Shown in pieces: positions 1 to 6,872 of a DNA stretch of 25,728 nt. The stretch is taken from positions 1 to 25,728 of the forward strand of contig JADJDU010000027.1 of the NCBI GenBank assembly GCA_016702505.1, in the 5' to 3' direction. The number at the start of each line of letters is the position of its first letter. Within the stretch, counting starts at the first letter, position 1. Made by a program: the position numbers and the translations under genes. The stretch is from Microthrixaceae bacterium. GTDB lineage: Bacteria; Actinomycetota; Acidimicrobiia; Acidimicrobiales; Iamiaceae. The notes beneath the pieces were generated by a model that saw only the letters and a list, made by a program, of their open reading frames with translations, searched no databases and was not told the DNA's origin.

Positions 1-27
1 TGGATAACCAAAGAAACGGTGGCCCCG

Positions 28-345
28 TCACCAGCTCCGGCGCACGACGGACGGTTGCAGGACATCGATCACCGCAGCGTGGCAGCGTCTGCGCAGGTCA
101 GGTGTGATCGTCTTGGTCCCTCGGATGCTGTTGCACAGCCGGTGGGCGTGCCGCACGTTGGCAGGGTCAGTGCATGACCCGCCATGAGCACGAGGTACCA
201 GCTCATCGAGTGCTGATCCGAGCGGTGCCCGCTGGTGGTCAGCGTCGAGGTCGATGAGCAGACCGCACAGGTGGCAGCACGGTTGCGTCGCCCGAACGTG
301 AGCTATGAGCTTGCGCCGAGCGTGGGACTTGAGCGGGTGGACCAT
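28..345 (-). CDS. HNH endonuclease
   Basis: Predicted 105-residue HNH nuclease. A Cys-x2-Cys pair (CHLC) lies in the first third, followed by LDELVPRAHGG and then HRLCNSIRGTK, which match the beta-beta-alpha-metal fold with its NxRG ending. The usual DH at the first catalytic position reads DE, a variant common in phage HNH proteins. The ATG at 345 is chosen because a strong Shine-Dalgarno (GGGAGG, 354-359 on the complement) sits 8 bases upstream; the frame stays open to 402 without a better start. It is the last minus-strand gene before the left edge. In many siphophages a free-standing HNH protein sits beside the terminase and helps genome packaging, so the terminase may lie just outside the window (inference). 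Confidence 0.85.
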   Translation of the reverse strand: MVHPLKSHARRKLIAHVRATQPCCHLCGLLIDLDADHQRAPLGSALDELVPRAHGGSCTDPANVRHAHRLCNSIRGTKTITPDLRRRCHAAVIDVLQPSVVRRSW

Positions 346-454
346 TCGGTCAGCCTCCCCGGTAACGCAAGAGTGACCCGGGCGCAGGGCCACGGGTCGC
401 ACTCAACTGCTGTAGACCTATCATGCAGGTCAGCGCATTGCAAGTACCACGAGG

Positions 455-1027
455 CTACGAGGCTCGGCGCTTGCGTTGTGCGTGGGCTTTGGCCTCAGCG
501 ATCAGGCCCGGCGTGATGCGGCTGGTGCCGCTGGCCCATGCCCGACAGATCGCCTCATGGGGCATGACCTTGTGGTTGCGGCGGAAGGTCTTGCACTGGC
601 CGCACAGACGACCGCCGCTGTCGGCCAGGTCGACGTCGAGCCCGAAGCGGGCACAGTTGGCGCAGGCCTGCCGCTTGGGTTGGGCTAGTGGTGGCTCTGG
701 CCGCAGCCCGGCGCGCTGGATCGTCCCGCACTTGGCCAGCAGCCACGCCATGGTCTCATCCAGCAGGGCGAGGGCGGCGTCTGCTTCTCGGGTCCACTCG
801 TCGGCGTCGGCGATCGCTTCGGCTGAGGACATGACCGCTGAGGCGGTCGGGTCGGAGTGGCTGCCCTTGGGTGCTCGGCCGTCGCTGCCGGAGCGGATCG
901 ACGCTTGTGCTCGGGCTTGGCGGTGCTTCTCGGCCACGATTGCATTTATGTCATGCGGGATGGTGTTTAGCCAGTTGGCCGCTATTTCTATATTGAGAAT
1001 GATCCTGGCTCGGTCGGAGTTGTTCAT
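455..1027 (-). CDS. Zinc-finger-like protein of unknown function
   Basis: A 190-residue protein I cannot name. The N-terminal 110 residues are helical and charged. Cys122-x2-Cys125 and Cys142-x2-Cys145 form a probable four-cysteine zinc site (CANC ... CGQC). The C-terminus is very basic (AHAQRKRRAS), which suits nucleic-acid binding. Its ATG overlaps the stop of the upstream wHTH protein by four bases (ATGA at 1024-1027), so the two are probably translationally coupled. Position directly after the replication helicase and wHTH genes suggests a role in replication or early regulation, but that rests on context only. Confidence 0.75.
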   Translation of the reverse strand: MNNSDRARIILNIEIAANWLNTIPHDINAIVAEKHRQARAQASIRSGSDGRAPKGSHSDPTASAVMSSAEAIADADEWTREADAALALLDETMAWLLAKCGTIQRAGLRPEPPLAQPKRQACANCARFGLDVDLADSGGRLCGQCKTFRRNHKVMPHEAICRAWASGTSRITPGLIAEAKAHAQRKRRAS

Positions 1028-1502
1028 GCTGCCGCCTGTGGGTTGCGCCGAATCATCCGGGTATCGGATTTACGGGAGTACCGGCCTCGGATTATCAGGT
1101 GCCCGTTGTTCCCGGCCTCGCGGATCATGCCGCTTACAGTTTTTGTTTGCAGGTCGTGCGCGTCGCTACAGCGGCGACGATCTCGGGCATCGGCGTCCAC
1201 GAGTCGTTGAGCCTCGACCATACATCACGCCAGGCGTCGCCGTATGGACTCCGCCTCGATGGGTCGAATCCCGGCCACAGTGCAGGTGGGTCCCAACCAC
1301 CGGGACCCACCTGAGTTTTTTGGGTGGGGGTAGTGGGCGGCTGGGTGGGTCCCTGGGTGGGTCCCTCGGTGGGGTCTTCAGACCCCAACCCCACCGTGAC
1401 GGGACCCACCCGGGACGAGCCCACACCAGGTGGGTCCGGGACCCACTGGGACCCACCGGGACCCACCTGGGTTATGGAGGGGATTTGAGGGCAGTTATCC
1501 AC
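1024..1502 (-). CDS. Winged-helix protein, reading frame interrupted near 1160
   Basis: Two overlapping frames give one sensible protein. From a GTG at 1502 the first frame runs through a Gly/Pro/Thr-rich stretch made by the DNA repeats, then reads WRDVWSRLNDSWTPMPEIVAA before ending at 1134. A -1 change near 1155-1165 leads into HDLQTKTVSGMIREAGNNGH followed by a basic Arg/Ser/Lys stretch, which ends at 1024. Joined, the second half is a winged-helix domain (helix, helix, recognition helix TKTVSGMIREA, then a basic wing). A single missing base would explain it; a programmed -1 shift is possible but no slippery heptamer is obvious. The gene starts three bases after the helicase stop and overlaps the next start by four bases. 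It may bind the repeats it carries (inference). Confidence 0.6.
1285..1467. repeat. Iteron-like array of GGTGGGTCCC
   Basis: The 10-base motif GGTGGGTCCC occurs forward at 1285-1294, 1344-1353 and 1356-1365, with a 9-base copy at 1429-1437. It occurs reversed at 1302-1311, 1401-1410, 1438-1447 (one mismatch), 1448-1457 and 1458-1467. The last three are in direct tandem, one per 10 bases, or one per helical turn. A perfect 7-bp inverted repeat (GGGGTCT/AGACCCC) sits in the middle at 1371-1386. Ten-base spacing cycles through all three codon positions, so the array looks selected as DNA rather than as protein. Together with the neighbouring DnaA box and helicase it is a candidate replication origin or regulator-binding array. 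Confidence 0.75.
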
Positions 1503-1503
1503 A
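1495..1503 (+). promoter_or_regulatory. Perfect DnaA box
   Basis: TTATCCACA is identical to the strongest consensus DnaA-binding site. It lies in the gap between the helicase stop and the repeat array, and its complement supplies the GTG start of the wHTH gene (1500-1502). One perfect 9-mer can occur by chance in 25 kb, but this position beside the helicase and repeat array makes a functional site plausible. Confidence 0.55.
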
Positions 1504-1505
1504 GG

Positions 1506-3080
1506 CTAGAACTCCTCGGTGAGGTCGGATCGGGGGGACTGGGGCACGACGTAGGGCTTGGTCAGGGTGTGGAGCTGGGATCGGTTCGGGCCGGGCCGGG
1601 TCGTCACATGCCCCTCCTCGATCAGGAGCCGGAGCGCTTCGGCCACCCACTTCTTTTTGCCTGACACGTCCGCCAATATGCCATTGCGAGTTGGGTAAAC
1701 ACCGGAGTCATTTAGGGTTTGGATTGCCGCTGCAACCTGCTCCATGAGAGTGGTCGGGCGGGTCCTTATTGGTGTGTCTGACTCGGGGCACAAGATGGCT
1801 AGCGACACATCACCGTCGGCCCGTGAGGTGAGCTGCAACGTCCCGACCGTCTCACCGCCAGAAGCGAAGCCACGGACGTGGCCTGGCCGGTCCTTGGCGA
1901 CGGTGATCCGGCTGGTGCCGGTGCGGCCGAGCCCGAACGGTTGGGTGACCTCCAGGCGGTACACAGCCCCATCCACCCCGGCCAGCTTGTGTTGGGCCCC
2001 GATGCCGTACCGGCCTCTGGCCTCCTTGTCTTTGGGCACGTGGTCGATGAGCACGACGGCGCATCCGTGACGGGCGATCCGTCGGGGGAGCGCCAGGAGG
2101 AACTTGGCGGCGTCGTCGTTGTCGTTGATCGACCACCCGTTCTGTACCATCACCTCTGTGACGCCATCCACGATGGCCAGGGTTGGTTGGTGGTCGATCA
2201 GGAGCCGCTCTAGTGCGGCGATGGCCACCGGGTCGATCGGGTCGTCTGGGCGCACGTAGTGGAGTCGGCCGATGATGGCGTCACGGTCCACGCCGAGGGC
2301 CCGGAGTCGGCCGACGATGCCCGTGGCGTGGTCTTCGAAGTCGAGGTAGATGACGTGTTCGCCTTCGGTGAGACGCTCGGCGGCGGCGGCGCATGCCAGC
2401 CAGCTCTTGCCCGATTCAGACTCCGCGTTGAACGCGTGGACGCGCCCGGCGTAGAGGAGCTGGTGCCCGTCGTCGCGGGCGAGCATGGTGGGCTCGGGTG
2501 GCCCATCGCCGTCGATGACGGCTGCGAGGTCGACGGGGGTCCAGGTGGTCCCGGCGTCGTCGGCGGGTTGGGCGGCTGCGAGGCGCTGGAGTTGGGCGAG
2601 GCTGGTGTCTAGGTCGCCGTTGCGGGCCGAGTTGGCCGCTTCTAGCGCCCCGCTGAGCAGCGCCCGCAACCGGGCAGTGTGGATGATCCGCCGGGTGTAG
2701 GCGGGTGCGCTGGTCGACAGGGGAGCGTGGGTGACTATCGACAGGAGGTCGCGCCCGTCGAAGCTGCCGTTGCCTCTCGGTGGGACGGTGACCGGATCGG
2801 GTTGCTCGCCGGCGGCGACGGTCTCACAGATGGCGGTGTAGATCGCTTGATGCCGCGGGGCGTAGAAGTGCTCGGGCTCAAGGCCGAGACCGAGGACGGT
2901 CTCGGCTGCGGTCATCGAGTAGAGCATCACCCCGAGGACGCCGATCTCGGCGTCGGTGTCGTGGGGTACGTCTTGGCGGGTCCGGCTGGGCCGTGCCGTC
3001 AGCCCTTCGGCGGCGGCTTGTTCTTCGAGGACGTCGTCGGGGAGGTCGTCGTCAGTCAACGCCATCACGCGACGCGCCAA
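1506..3080 (-). CDS. DnaB-like replicative helicase with RepA-type ATPase core
   Basis: Predicted ring helicase for phage replication, 524 residues. Residues about 38-140 resemble the DnaB N-terminal domain (DTDAEIGVLGVMLYS ... PRHQAIYTAI). The RecA-like ATPase has a Walker A at 219-226 (AESESGKS, with Ala in place of the usual first Gly), the acidic YLDFED at 245-250, Walker B LAIVD at 301-305, and VVLIDHVPK at 342-350. This core is closer to RepA/AAA_25 than to classical DnaB. The last ~95 residues look like a winged helix. The frame opens at a TTG (3080), seven bases after the methyltransferase stop; GTG at 3068 or ATG at 3065 are equally possible starts. It lies immediately before the candidate origin. 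Confidence 0.85.
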   Translation of the reverse strand: MARRVMALTDDDLPDDVLEEQAAAEGLTARPSRTRQDVPHDTDAEIGVLGVMLYSMTAAETVLGLGLEPEHFYAPRHQAIYTAICETVAAGEQPDPVTVPPRGNGSFDGRDLLSIVTHAPLSTSAPAYTRRIIHTARLRALLSGALEAANSARNGDLDTSLAQLQRLAAAQPADDAGTTWTPVDLAAVIDGDGPPEPTMLARDDGHQLLYAGRVHAFNAESESGKSWLACAAAAERLTEGEHVIYLDFEDHATGIVGRLRALGVDRDAIIGRLHYVRPDDPIDPVAIAALERLLIDHQPTLAIVDGVTEVMVQNGWSINDNDDAAKFLLALPRRIARHGCAVVLIDHVPKDKEARGRYGIGAQHKLAGVDGAVYRLEVTQPFGLGRTGTSRITVAKDRPGHVRGFASGGETVGTLQLTSRADGDVSLAILCPESDTPIRTRPTTLMEQVAAAIQTLNDSGVYPTRNGILADVSGKKKWVAEALRLLIEEGHVTTRPGPNRSQLHTLTKPYVVPQSPRSDLTEEF

Positions 3081-3087
3081 CCGGCCG

Positions 3088-4335
3088 TCACGATGCAGCC
3101 TCCTCGGGGTGGTGCTCGACGGTGAGCATGAGCGGTCCTACGCGGTCGAGCGCCAGGTCGGCATTCCTGGCGTCGATGTCGATGCCGATGGCGTCGCGGC
3201 CGTGGCCGGTGGCGACCATGAGTGTGGTTCCGCTGCCGGCGAACGGGTCGAGGACGACGCCGTTACGCCACTTGGTGCCGTCGTCGGGGCACTCGCACTC
3301 CGACCAGCCGATGGTGGTGGTGGAGCGCACGACGTGCCCGGGGTTGCCGCCGTCGACCTCCCACGCGTTCACGCTTTCCCCCTTGCGGTCCCCATCGAAG
3401 TGGTTGACCACTCTGCCGCCGGTGGTGCTCACGTACTCCGGCTCCGACGTGATCCGTTCCGATGGTGCCCCGCACACGGTGCACACCTTCGCCGGGACCA
3501 TCGACTTGATCGGCCGCTCACACAACGCCGGGGGATACACGGCGTAGTGGCTGCCGCTGTAGGGGGCGGTGGGGATCACCCAGTAGTCCAGCGGCGGGGC
3601 ACCCGCGGGATTAGACGCACCATCACCGCCCACCTTCCCCGCGTCGCGGTGCCCCGTGCGAGCGCGTGACGCATCGTCGGGGTGCTTGTGCTCCGTCCGC
3701 ACCGCGTCGAGGTCGAAGTACCGCTTCTGCGCCCTCGTCGCAATCGTCATGTAGCTCGTGGCCGGACGGAACTTGTCGCCCAACGCACCCACCGGCGGAT
3801 TCGGACGGCACCACGCAACCACGTTCCGCACCCGCCACCGCCCCGCCGGGGACTCCTCGCCGGTGAGCAGGTTCCGCCCGTAGGCGAGGGACAGGTGGTA
3901 CAGGTGCGGGATGCCGCACAACGACTTCGGGAGAGGCCAGGTGTCTGGCGGGTTCCGCCGCCCCGAGTTGTGGTCCACGACCTTGCCCCGCCGTTGGTTC
4001 GACCCCTCGAACTTGCTCTGCCCATCCCGCAGCCCGTCGGGGTTGTAGTCCCCGCCCGCGCCACCACTCCCGCTGTAGGTGTCGCCCAGCTCCACACAGA
4101 TCGACCCGTGCGGCGCCAACACCCGCCCCCACTCCGCCGTGAGCAGCAGCAGCGTGTCGAGGAACGTGGCCGGGTCAGGCTCCGAACCGATCTCCCGGTG
4201 CTTGTCCGGGTGGTCCGCGGGCAGATACGAGCGCAACGCCAGGAACGGCGGCGAGGTCATCACGAGGTCGATCGACCCGTCGGGGATCGTGGCGAGCACG
4301 TCGCGCGTGTCACCGATGATGTACCGGGCGCTCAC
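3088..4335 (-). CDS. DNA methyltransferase, N4-cytosine/N6-adenine beta class
   Basis: A 415-residue S-adenosylmethionine-dependent DNA methyltransferase. Catalytic motif IV is TSPPF at 27-31; the cofactor motif I, DPFAGSGTT, is near the C-terminus at 363-371. That order is the beta class. Between them lies a long target-recognition region with CTVC (Cys285, Cys288) and CEC (Cys347, Cys349), a possible zinc ribbon. SPPF does not settle whether the product is m4C or m6A. The GTG at 4335 is chosen because it overlaps the upstream stop as GTGA; a longer frame to 4389 would run well into the neighbour. No restriction enzyme is seen beside it, so it is probably an orphan phage methylase protecting or marking DNA. 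Confidence 0.9.
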   Translation of the reverse strand: MSARYIIGDTRDVLATIPDGSIDLVMTSPPFLALRSYLPADHPDKHREIGSEPDPATFLDTLLLLTAEWGRVLAPHGSICVELGDTYSGSGGAGGDYNPDGLRDGQSKFEGSNQRRGKVVDHNSGRRNPPDTWPLPKSLCGIPHLYHLSLAYGRNLLTGEESPAGRWRVRNVVAWCRPNPPVGALGDKFRPATSYMTIATRAQKRYFDLDAVRTEHKHPDDASRARTGHRDAGKVGGDGASNPAGAPPLDYWVIPTAPYSGSHYAVYPPALCERPIKSMVPAKVCTVCGAPSERITSEPEYVSTTGGRVVNHFDGDRKGESVNAWEVDGGNPGHVVRSTTTIGWSECECPDDGTKWRNGVVLDPFAGSGTTLMVATGHGRDAIGIDIDARNADLALDRVGPLMLTVEHHPEEAAS

Positions 4336-4595
4336 GACGCCCCCAGCCAGTCCGCCACGGTGCGGCCGTCGGCGGTGATCGCCAGCCACCCGTCGGAGGC
4401 GACGGCGAGACGGTCGGCGGTGAGCCGTTCCCTGGTGGCCGGATGCACCTCGCGGGCAGGGATGGCGAGGGCCCGGTGGCGGGCCATGGCGTCAAGCGCC
4501 CGACACGCAGCGGGGGTGAGGGTGATGATGCGCCCGAGCCCAGGCACATCGACAGGGCCGGACAGGATCATCCCAGGGCCTCCCGGCGCCTTCAC
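4332..4595 (-). CDS. Small protein with possible wHTH-like C-terminus
   Basis: An 87-residue protein between the RuvC-like and methyltransferase genes, joined to both by GTGA overlaps (4592-4595 and 4332-4335). The C-terminal half (RLTADRLAVASDGWLAITADG, followed by RTVADWLG) has the spacing of a helix plus beta wing, as in small winged-helix proteins, but this is only a resemblance. The N-terminus contains IITLTPAACRALDAMARHRA. I do not recognise the family. The GTG at 4595 is preferred over the upstream frame start at 4745, which would lie deep in the RuvC-like gene. Confidence 0.65.
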   Translation of the reverse strand: MKAPGGPGMILSGPVDVPGLGRIITLTPAACRALDAMARHRALAIPAREVHPATRERLTADRLAVASDGWLAITADGRTVADWLGAS

Positions 4596-5050
4596 GGCCG
4601 AGCTCCGAACAGGGCCAGCAGCGCCGCCTCGGCACGGCCGTCGTCCTTGACCCTGGCGAACGTCCGCACATGCTCGGGCCACGTCTCGATCGCCCGCTGA
4701 CGGCTGGCGTTCTTGTCCGACGACAAGCCCAGCGCCCTCTTCCACGTCGACGGCGGCACCAGCCGCACCGGCACACCGAGCGCACCCAACGCACCCAACA
4801 CGGTACCGTGGCCCTCAGCGAACGTCCACACGCTGGACACGCCCTGTCGGGGCATGGCGTGCACCTTCTCGACCACCGCCAGCCCGAACCGGTCGGGCTC
4901 GTAGTCCCGCACCATGTCGGCCACCAGGGCGCCGAGCGGGTGCCCGGTCGCCTCCGGCATGTCGTGCACGTCGAGCAGCCCGAGCTGAGGGTGCAGCACC
5001 GCCAGTGCGCCGGTCTTGCCGGGGTCGACCCCGAGGATCAGGTCGGTCAT
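4592..5050 (-). CDS. RuvC-like Holliday junction resolvase
   Basis: A 152-residue RNase H-fold nuclease of the RuvC type. The first strand ILGVDPGKTGALAV carries the catalytic Asp9; the second acidic residue is Glu61 in LAVVEKVHAMP; the C-terminal helix KDDGRAEAALLA supplies Asp136/Asp137 and Glu141. Length and order match phage and bacterial RuvC-like resolvases, which cut branched recombination or replication intermediates in the cytoplasm. The ATG at 5050 shares one base with the previous stop (TGATG). With the exonuclease and RecT encoded upstream in the same operon it completes a recombination and DNA-processing set. Confidence 0.85.
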   Translation of the reverse strand: MTDLILGVDPGKTGALAVLHPQLGLLDVHDMPEATGHPLGALVADMVRDYEPDRFGLAVVEKVHAMPRQGVSSVWTFAEGHGTVLGALGALGVPVRLVPPSTWKRALGLSSDKNASRQRAIETWPEHVRTFARVKDDGRAEAALLALFGARP

Positions 5051-5616
5051 CACTGCATCACCCCTGTGGCAGCACCTGGACGACCGGGCACCCACGCCGT
5101 GCGGCGGAGATTCTCCACGTCAGTTCGTCCGTTCTCTTGCACTACCAGTTCATAATGGTCGACCTCCCGGAGTCGGCGGTCGGACGCCAGAACGCGCCGG
5201 GCTTCCCTGTTGATCCTCCCCGGGTGCAGTGCGGCCCTCACGGGTGCCCACCGAGCACCGCCCGCACTAATGGCGTCTATCAGCGTCTGCGGGGCCTTGA
5301 AGTCGGCCGTCTTGAAGTTCACTGCCACGAGAGCGGTAAGCTCATCAATCGCACGGTCGAGCTCCGTCGAGATGGCGGACAAATCGGTTGCGTGAGCTGC
5401 CCGCAACTTAGCCATGCCGGTCGACTCCATAGCGTCGACCTGGCGCTGTAGTTCGACCATCCGGGCTTCCATTGCCGGCACCCTGGCGGCCGTGTCCCTG
5501 AGGTCCCGTGCTCGCTGCTTGGCATCGACCAGCTCGGTCGTCAGCCGGTCGATGTGCTCGACGGCCGCCTCGTATCGCCGCTGCACTGAGAGCGCGGCTT
5601 GCTTACCCTTCGCCAT
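5050..5616 (-). CDS. Coiled-coil protein of unknown function
   Basis: A 188-residue protein with a basic start (MAKGKQAALSVQRRYE) and long helices with heptad spacing over roughly residues 10-110 (RLTTELVDAKQRARDLRDTA, MEARMVELQRQVDAM), followed by a mixed domain. The ATG at 5616 has an AAGGAG ribosome-binding site seven bases upstream (complement of 5624-5629). It overlaps the previous gene by 14 bases and the next start by one. No known family was recognised. Position beside the resolvase suggests a DNA-metabolism or scaffold role, but nothing in the sequence proves it. Confidence 0.75.
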   Translation of the reverse strand: MAKGKQAALSVQRRYEAAVEHIDRLTTELVDAKQRARDLRDTAARVPAMEARMVELQRQVDAMESTGMAKLRAAHATDLSAISTELDRAIDELTALVAVNFKTADFKAPQTLIDAISAGGARWAPVRAALHPGRINREARRVLASDRRLREVDHYELVVQENGRTDVENLRRTAWVPGRPGAATGVMQ

Positions 5617-6025
5617 CGTTGATCTCCTTGAGGGTGCCCAGCATGTGGGCCAGGTGCTTGTTGAGGAAGTTCGCTCGTCGCCACTCGCGGGAGCCCTTGG
5701 GTACATGCGGCAGGATCAGCCCCACGTCGCGGTGGATCGTCCGCAGCCTGGACTCGACGTGCCCGAGCTGATGGGAGGCACCAGCCTCGACTGGCTGCCA
5801 CTCGGTGGTGACCTGGTAGCGCCAGCCGTCGCCGGGGGTGGGTGACGGGATGGCAAGGTCAAGGTCCGGGCACAGTTCGTCCCGGGCGTAGCGCAGTGCG
5901 TTCTCGACTCGACCGACAGGCCATGCCAGCTTCTCTGAGATCTGGCCTTTGGTGAGCGGGCCGCAGTCGACCAGCAGGTCTACGACCGTTTCGGCATTGC
6001 GGTGGAGGCTCTGGACTGTCGTCAT
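5603..6025 (-). CDS. Winged-helix DNA-binding protein
   Basis: A 140-residue protein. Residues about 8-60 form a likely winged helix: ETVVDLLVDCGPLTKGQISE, KLAWPVGRVENALRYAR, then a beta hairpin with GDGWRYQVT. The second half is helical and basic (RTIHRDVGLILPHV, REWRRANFLNKHLAHMLGTL) and may mediate oligomerisation. It probably regulates phage or host genes. The ATG at 6025 overlaps the stop of the small membrane protein upstream as ATGA (6022-6025). The longer frame to 6130 would cover that gene and has no support. Confidence 0.75.
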   Translation of the reverse strand: MTTVQSLHRNAETVVDLLVDCGPLTKGQISEKLAWPVGRVENALRYARDELCPDLDLAIPSPTPGDGWRYQVTTEWQPVEAGASHQLGHVESRLRTIHRDVGLILPHVPKGSREWRRANFLNKHLAHMLGTLKEINDGEG

Positions 6026-6156
6026 CTCTCCACCTCTCCGGCCCATGTCCACGCGTCGATGCCCAGCGACCAGCCAAGGCACCCAGCGGCGACCACGGCA
6101 AGCACCCACGGCAACAGACGCCCCCACCACGGAACAACACTCGACCTACTCACCAT
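6022..6156 (-). CDS. Very small single-pass membrane protein
   Basis: A 44-residue protein with one hydrophobic helix (GRLLPWVLAVVAAGCLGWSL) flanked by tryptophans and an acidic tail ending GEVER. The N-terminus has arginine, so the tail may face outward. It ends in an ATGA overlap with the wHTH gene. AAGGAG lies only two bases before the ATG at 6156, so the GTG at 6153, five bases away, may be the true start. Function unknown; several such peptides occur in this operon. Confidence 0.65.
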   Translation of the reverse strand: MVSRSSVVPWWGRLLPWVLAVVAAGCLGWSLGIDAWTWAGEVER

Positions 6157-6196
6157 GTCTCCTTGATCTCGCAGACGCCTTGGCGGTTGCCACGCG

Positions 6197-6280
6197 TCAC
6201 CTCTGGTGCTCGGGGTACTCGATGCCGAACAACTCCACGTCAGGGACCGGACCACACTTCGGGCATTCCTGGGTGGTCAT
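6197..6280 (-). CDS. 27-residue CPKC peptide
   Basis: A tiny gene reading MTTQECPKCGPVPDVELFG and on to EYPEHQR. It begins inside an ATGA overlap (6277-6280) with the Gly/Tyr repeat gene. It has one Cys-x2-Cys pair, half of a typical zinc ribbon, so it could pair as a dimer or be a remnant of a longer protein. Its stop is followed by 40 noncoding bases that carry the ribosome-binding site of the next gene. Evidence is the coupling and sensible composition only. Confidence 0.5.
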   Translation of the reverse strand: MTTQECPKCGPVPDVELFGIEYPEHQR

Positions 6281-6567
6281 GCTCGGCCGCCGTCGCCGTC
6301 GCCGTCGCCGTCGCCGTAGCCGTCGCCGTAGCCGTCGCCGTCGCCGTGGCCGTAGCCGTAGCCGTGGCCGTAGCCGTAGCCGTAGCCGTAGCCGTAGCCG
6401 TAGCCGTAGCCGTCGCCGTCGCCGTTGCCGTAGCCGTTGCCGTTGCCGTTGCCGTAGCCGTCGCCGTAGCCGTTGCCGTCGCCGTAGCCGTCGCCGTCGC
6501 CGTCGCCGTAGCCGTTGCTGTAGCCGCCAGAGTCCTCCACAACGGACAGCACACCTCGCCCGGTCAT
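6277..6567 (-). CDS. Gly-[Tyr/Asp/Asn/His] repeat protein
   Basis: A 96-residue low-complexity protein. After a short lead (MTGRGVLSVVEDSGGYS) it alternates glycine with Tyr, Asp, Asn or His for about 38 dipeptides: roughly 16 Tyr, 14 Asp, 6 Asn and 2 His. The frame is chosen because both ends carry ATGA overlaps, at 6564-6567 with the gene before and at 6277-6280 with the gene after. The sequence lacks a hydrophobic core and should be disordered or form a glycine-rich fibre or condensate; the GD/GN stretches could bind cations. No signal peptide is visible. Other frames of the same DNA give Ala-Thr and, on the other strand, Ala-Val repeats. Confidence 0.6.
   Translation of the reverse strand: MTGRGVLSVVEDSGGYSNGYGDGDGDGYGDGNGYGDGYGNGNGNGYGNGDGDGYGYGYGYGYGYGYGHGYGYGHGDGDGYGDGYGDGDGDGDGGRA
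6286..6526. repeat. Hexanucleotide array GCCGTN
   Basis: About 38-40 consecutive copies of GCCGTN on the plus strand with no break in register. Five bases are fixed and the sixth takes all four values. On the minus strand this reads GGC-NAC, alternating glycine with Tyr, Asp, Asn or His. Such an array can lengthen or shorten by slippage. Confidence 0.9.
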
Positions 6568-6872
6568 CCGAGATGCCCCGACCACGCCTCAGCATCAGCG
6601 TGGATCGTCGCCACCACCGCCAACTCATGAATCTCCACGATCCCAGTAGGGTCCAGGACAGTCTCACCCAGCGGCCCAGCCGCAAGCTCGCCCAGCCCGG
6701 CAGTCGTACCCCACCGGCGGATGGTGCGTGCACCGGTCAAGGTGACCACCTCGTTCTCGTGGCGGTAGTACCCGACCCACACCCAGCCACGCTGGCCGAT
6801 CACGATCCGCACCTCACCACCCACAGGGCGGACCGGTGCGTACTCGACACCATCAATCGTTACGTTGCTCAC
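6564..6872 (-). CDS. DUF6948-like protein
   Basis: A 102-residue beta-rich protein reading EVRIVIGQRGWVWVGYY, then VVTLTGARTIRRWGTTAGLG ELAAGP, then an EIHELAVVATIHADAEAW ending. The succession of 'cannot be written as free variation' phrases (xVxLTxARxIRxWG, GLGELAxxGP, final WxG) resembles the DUF6948 family found in many phages; no biochemical role is known. That match is from memory of the pattern and is not certain. The GTG at 6872 has AAGGAG seven bases upstream (complement of 6880-6885). It overlaps the 13-residue mini-ORF by GTGA and the repeat protein by ATGA. Confidence 0.75.
   Translation of the reverse strand: MSNVTIDGVEYAPVRPVGGEVRIVIGQRGWVWVGYYRHENEVVTLTGARTIRRWGTTAGLGELAAGPLGETVLDPTGIVEIHELAVVATIHADAEAWSGHLG

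Noticed and set aside
6163..6630. Plus-strand ORF with a long Ala-Val repeat
   Set aside because: It is the reverse reading of the GCCGTN array; flanks look random, it opposes the whole operon and has no coupled start, whereas the minus Gly/Tyr frame has overlaps at both ends.
6197..6733. Long Arg-rich minus ORF through the same array
   Set aside because: Poly-Arg/Leu composition is an out-of-frame product; only its last 27 residues, from the ATG at 6280, fit a coupled gene.
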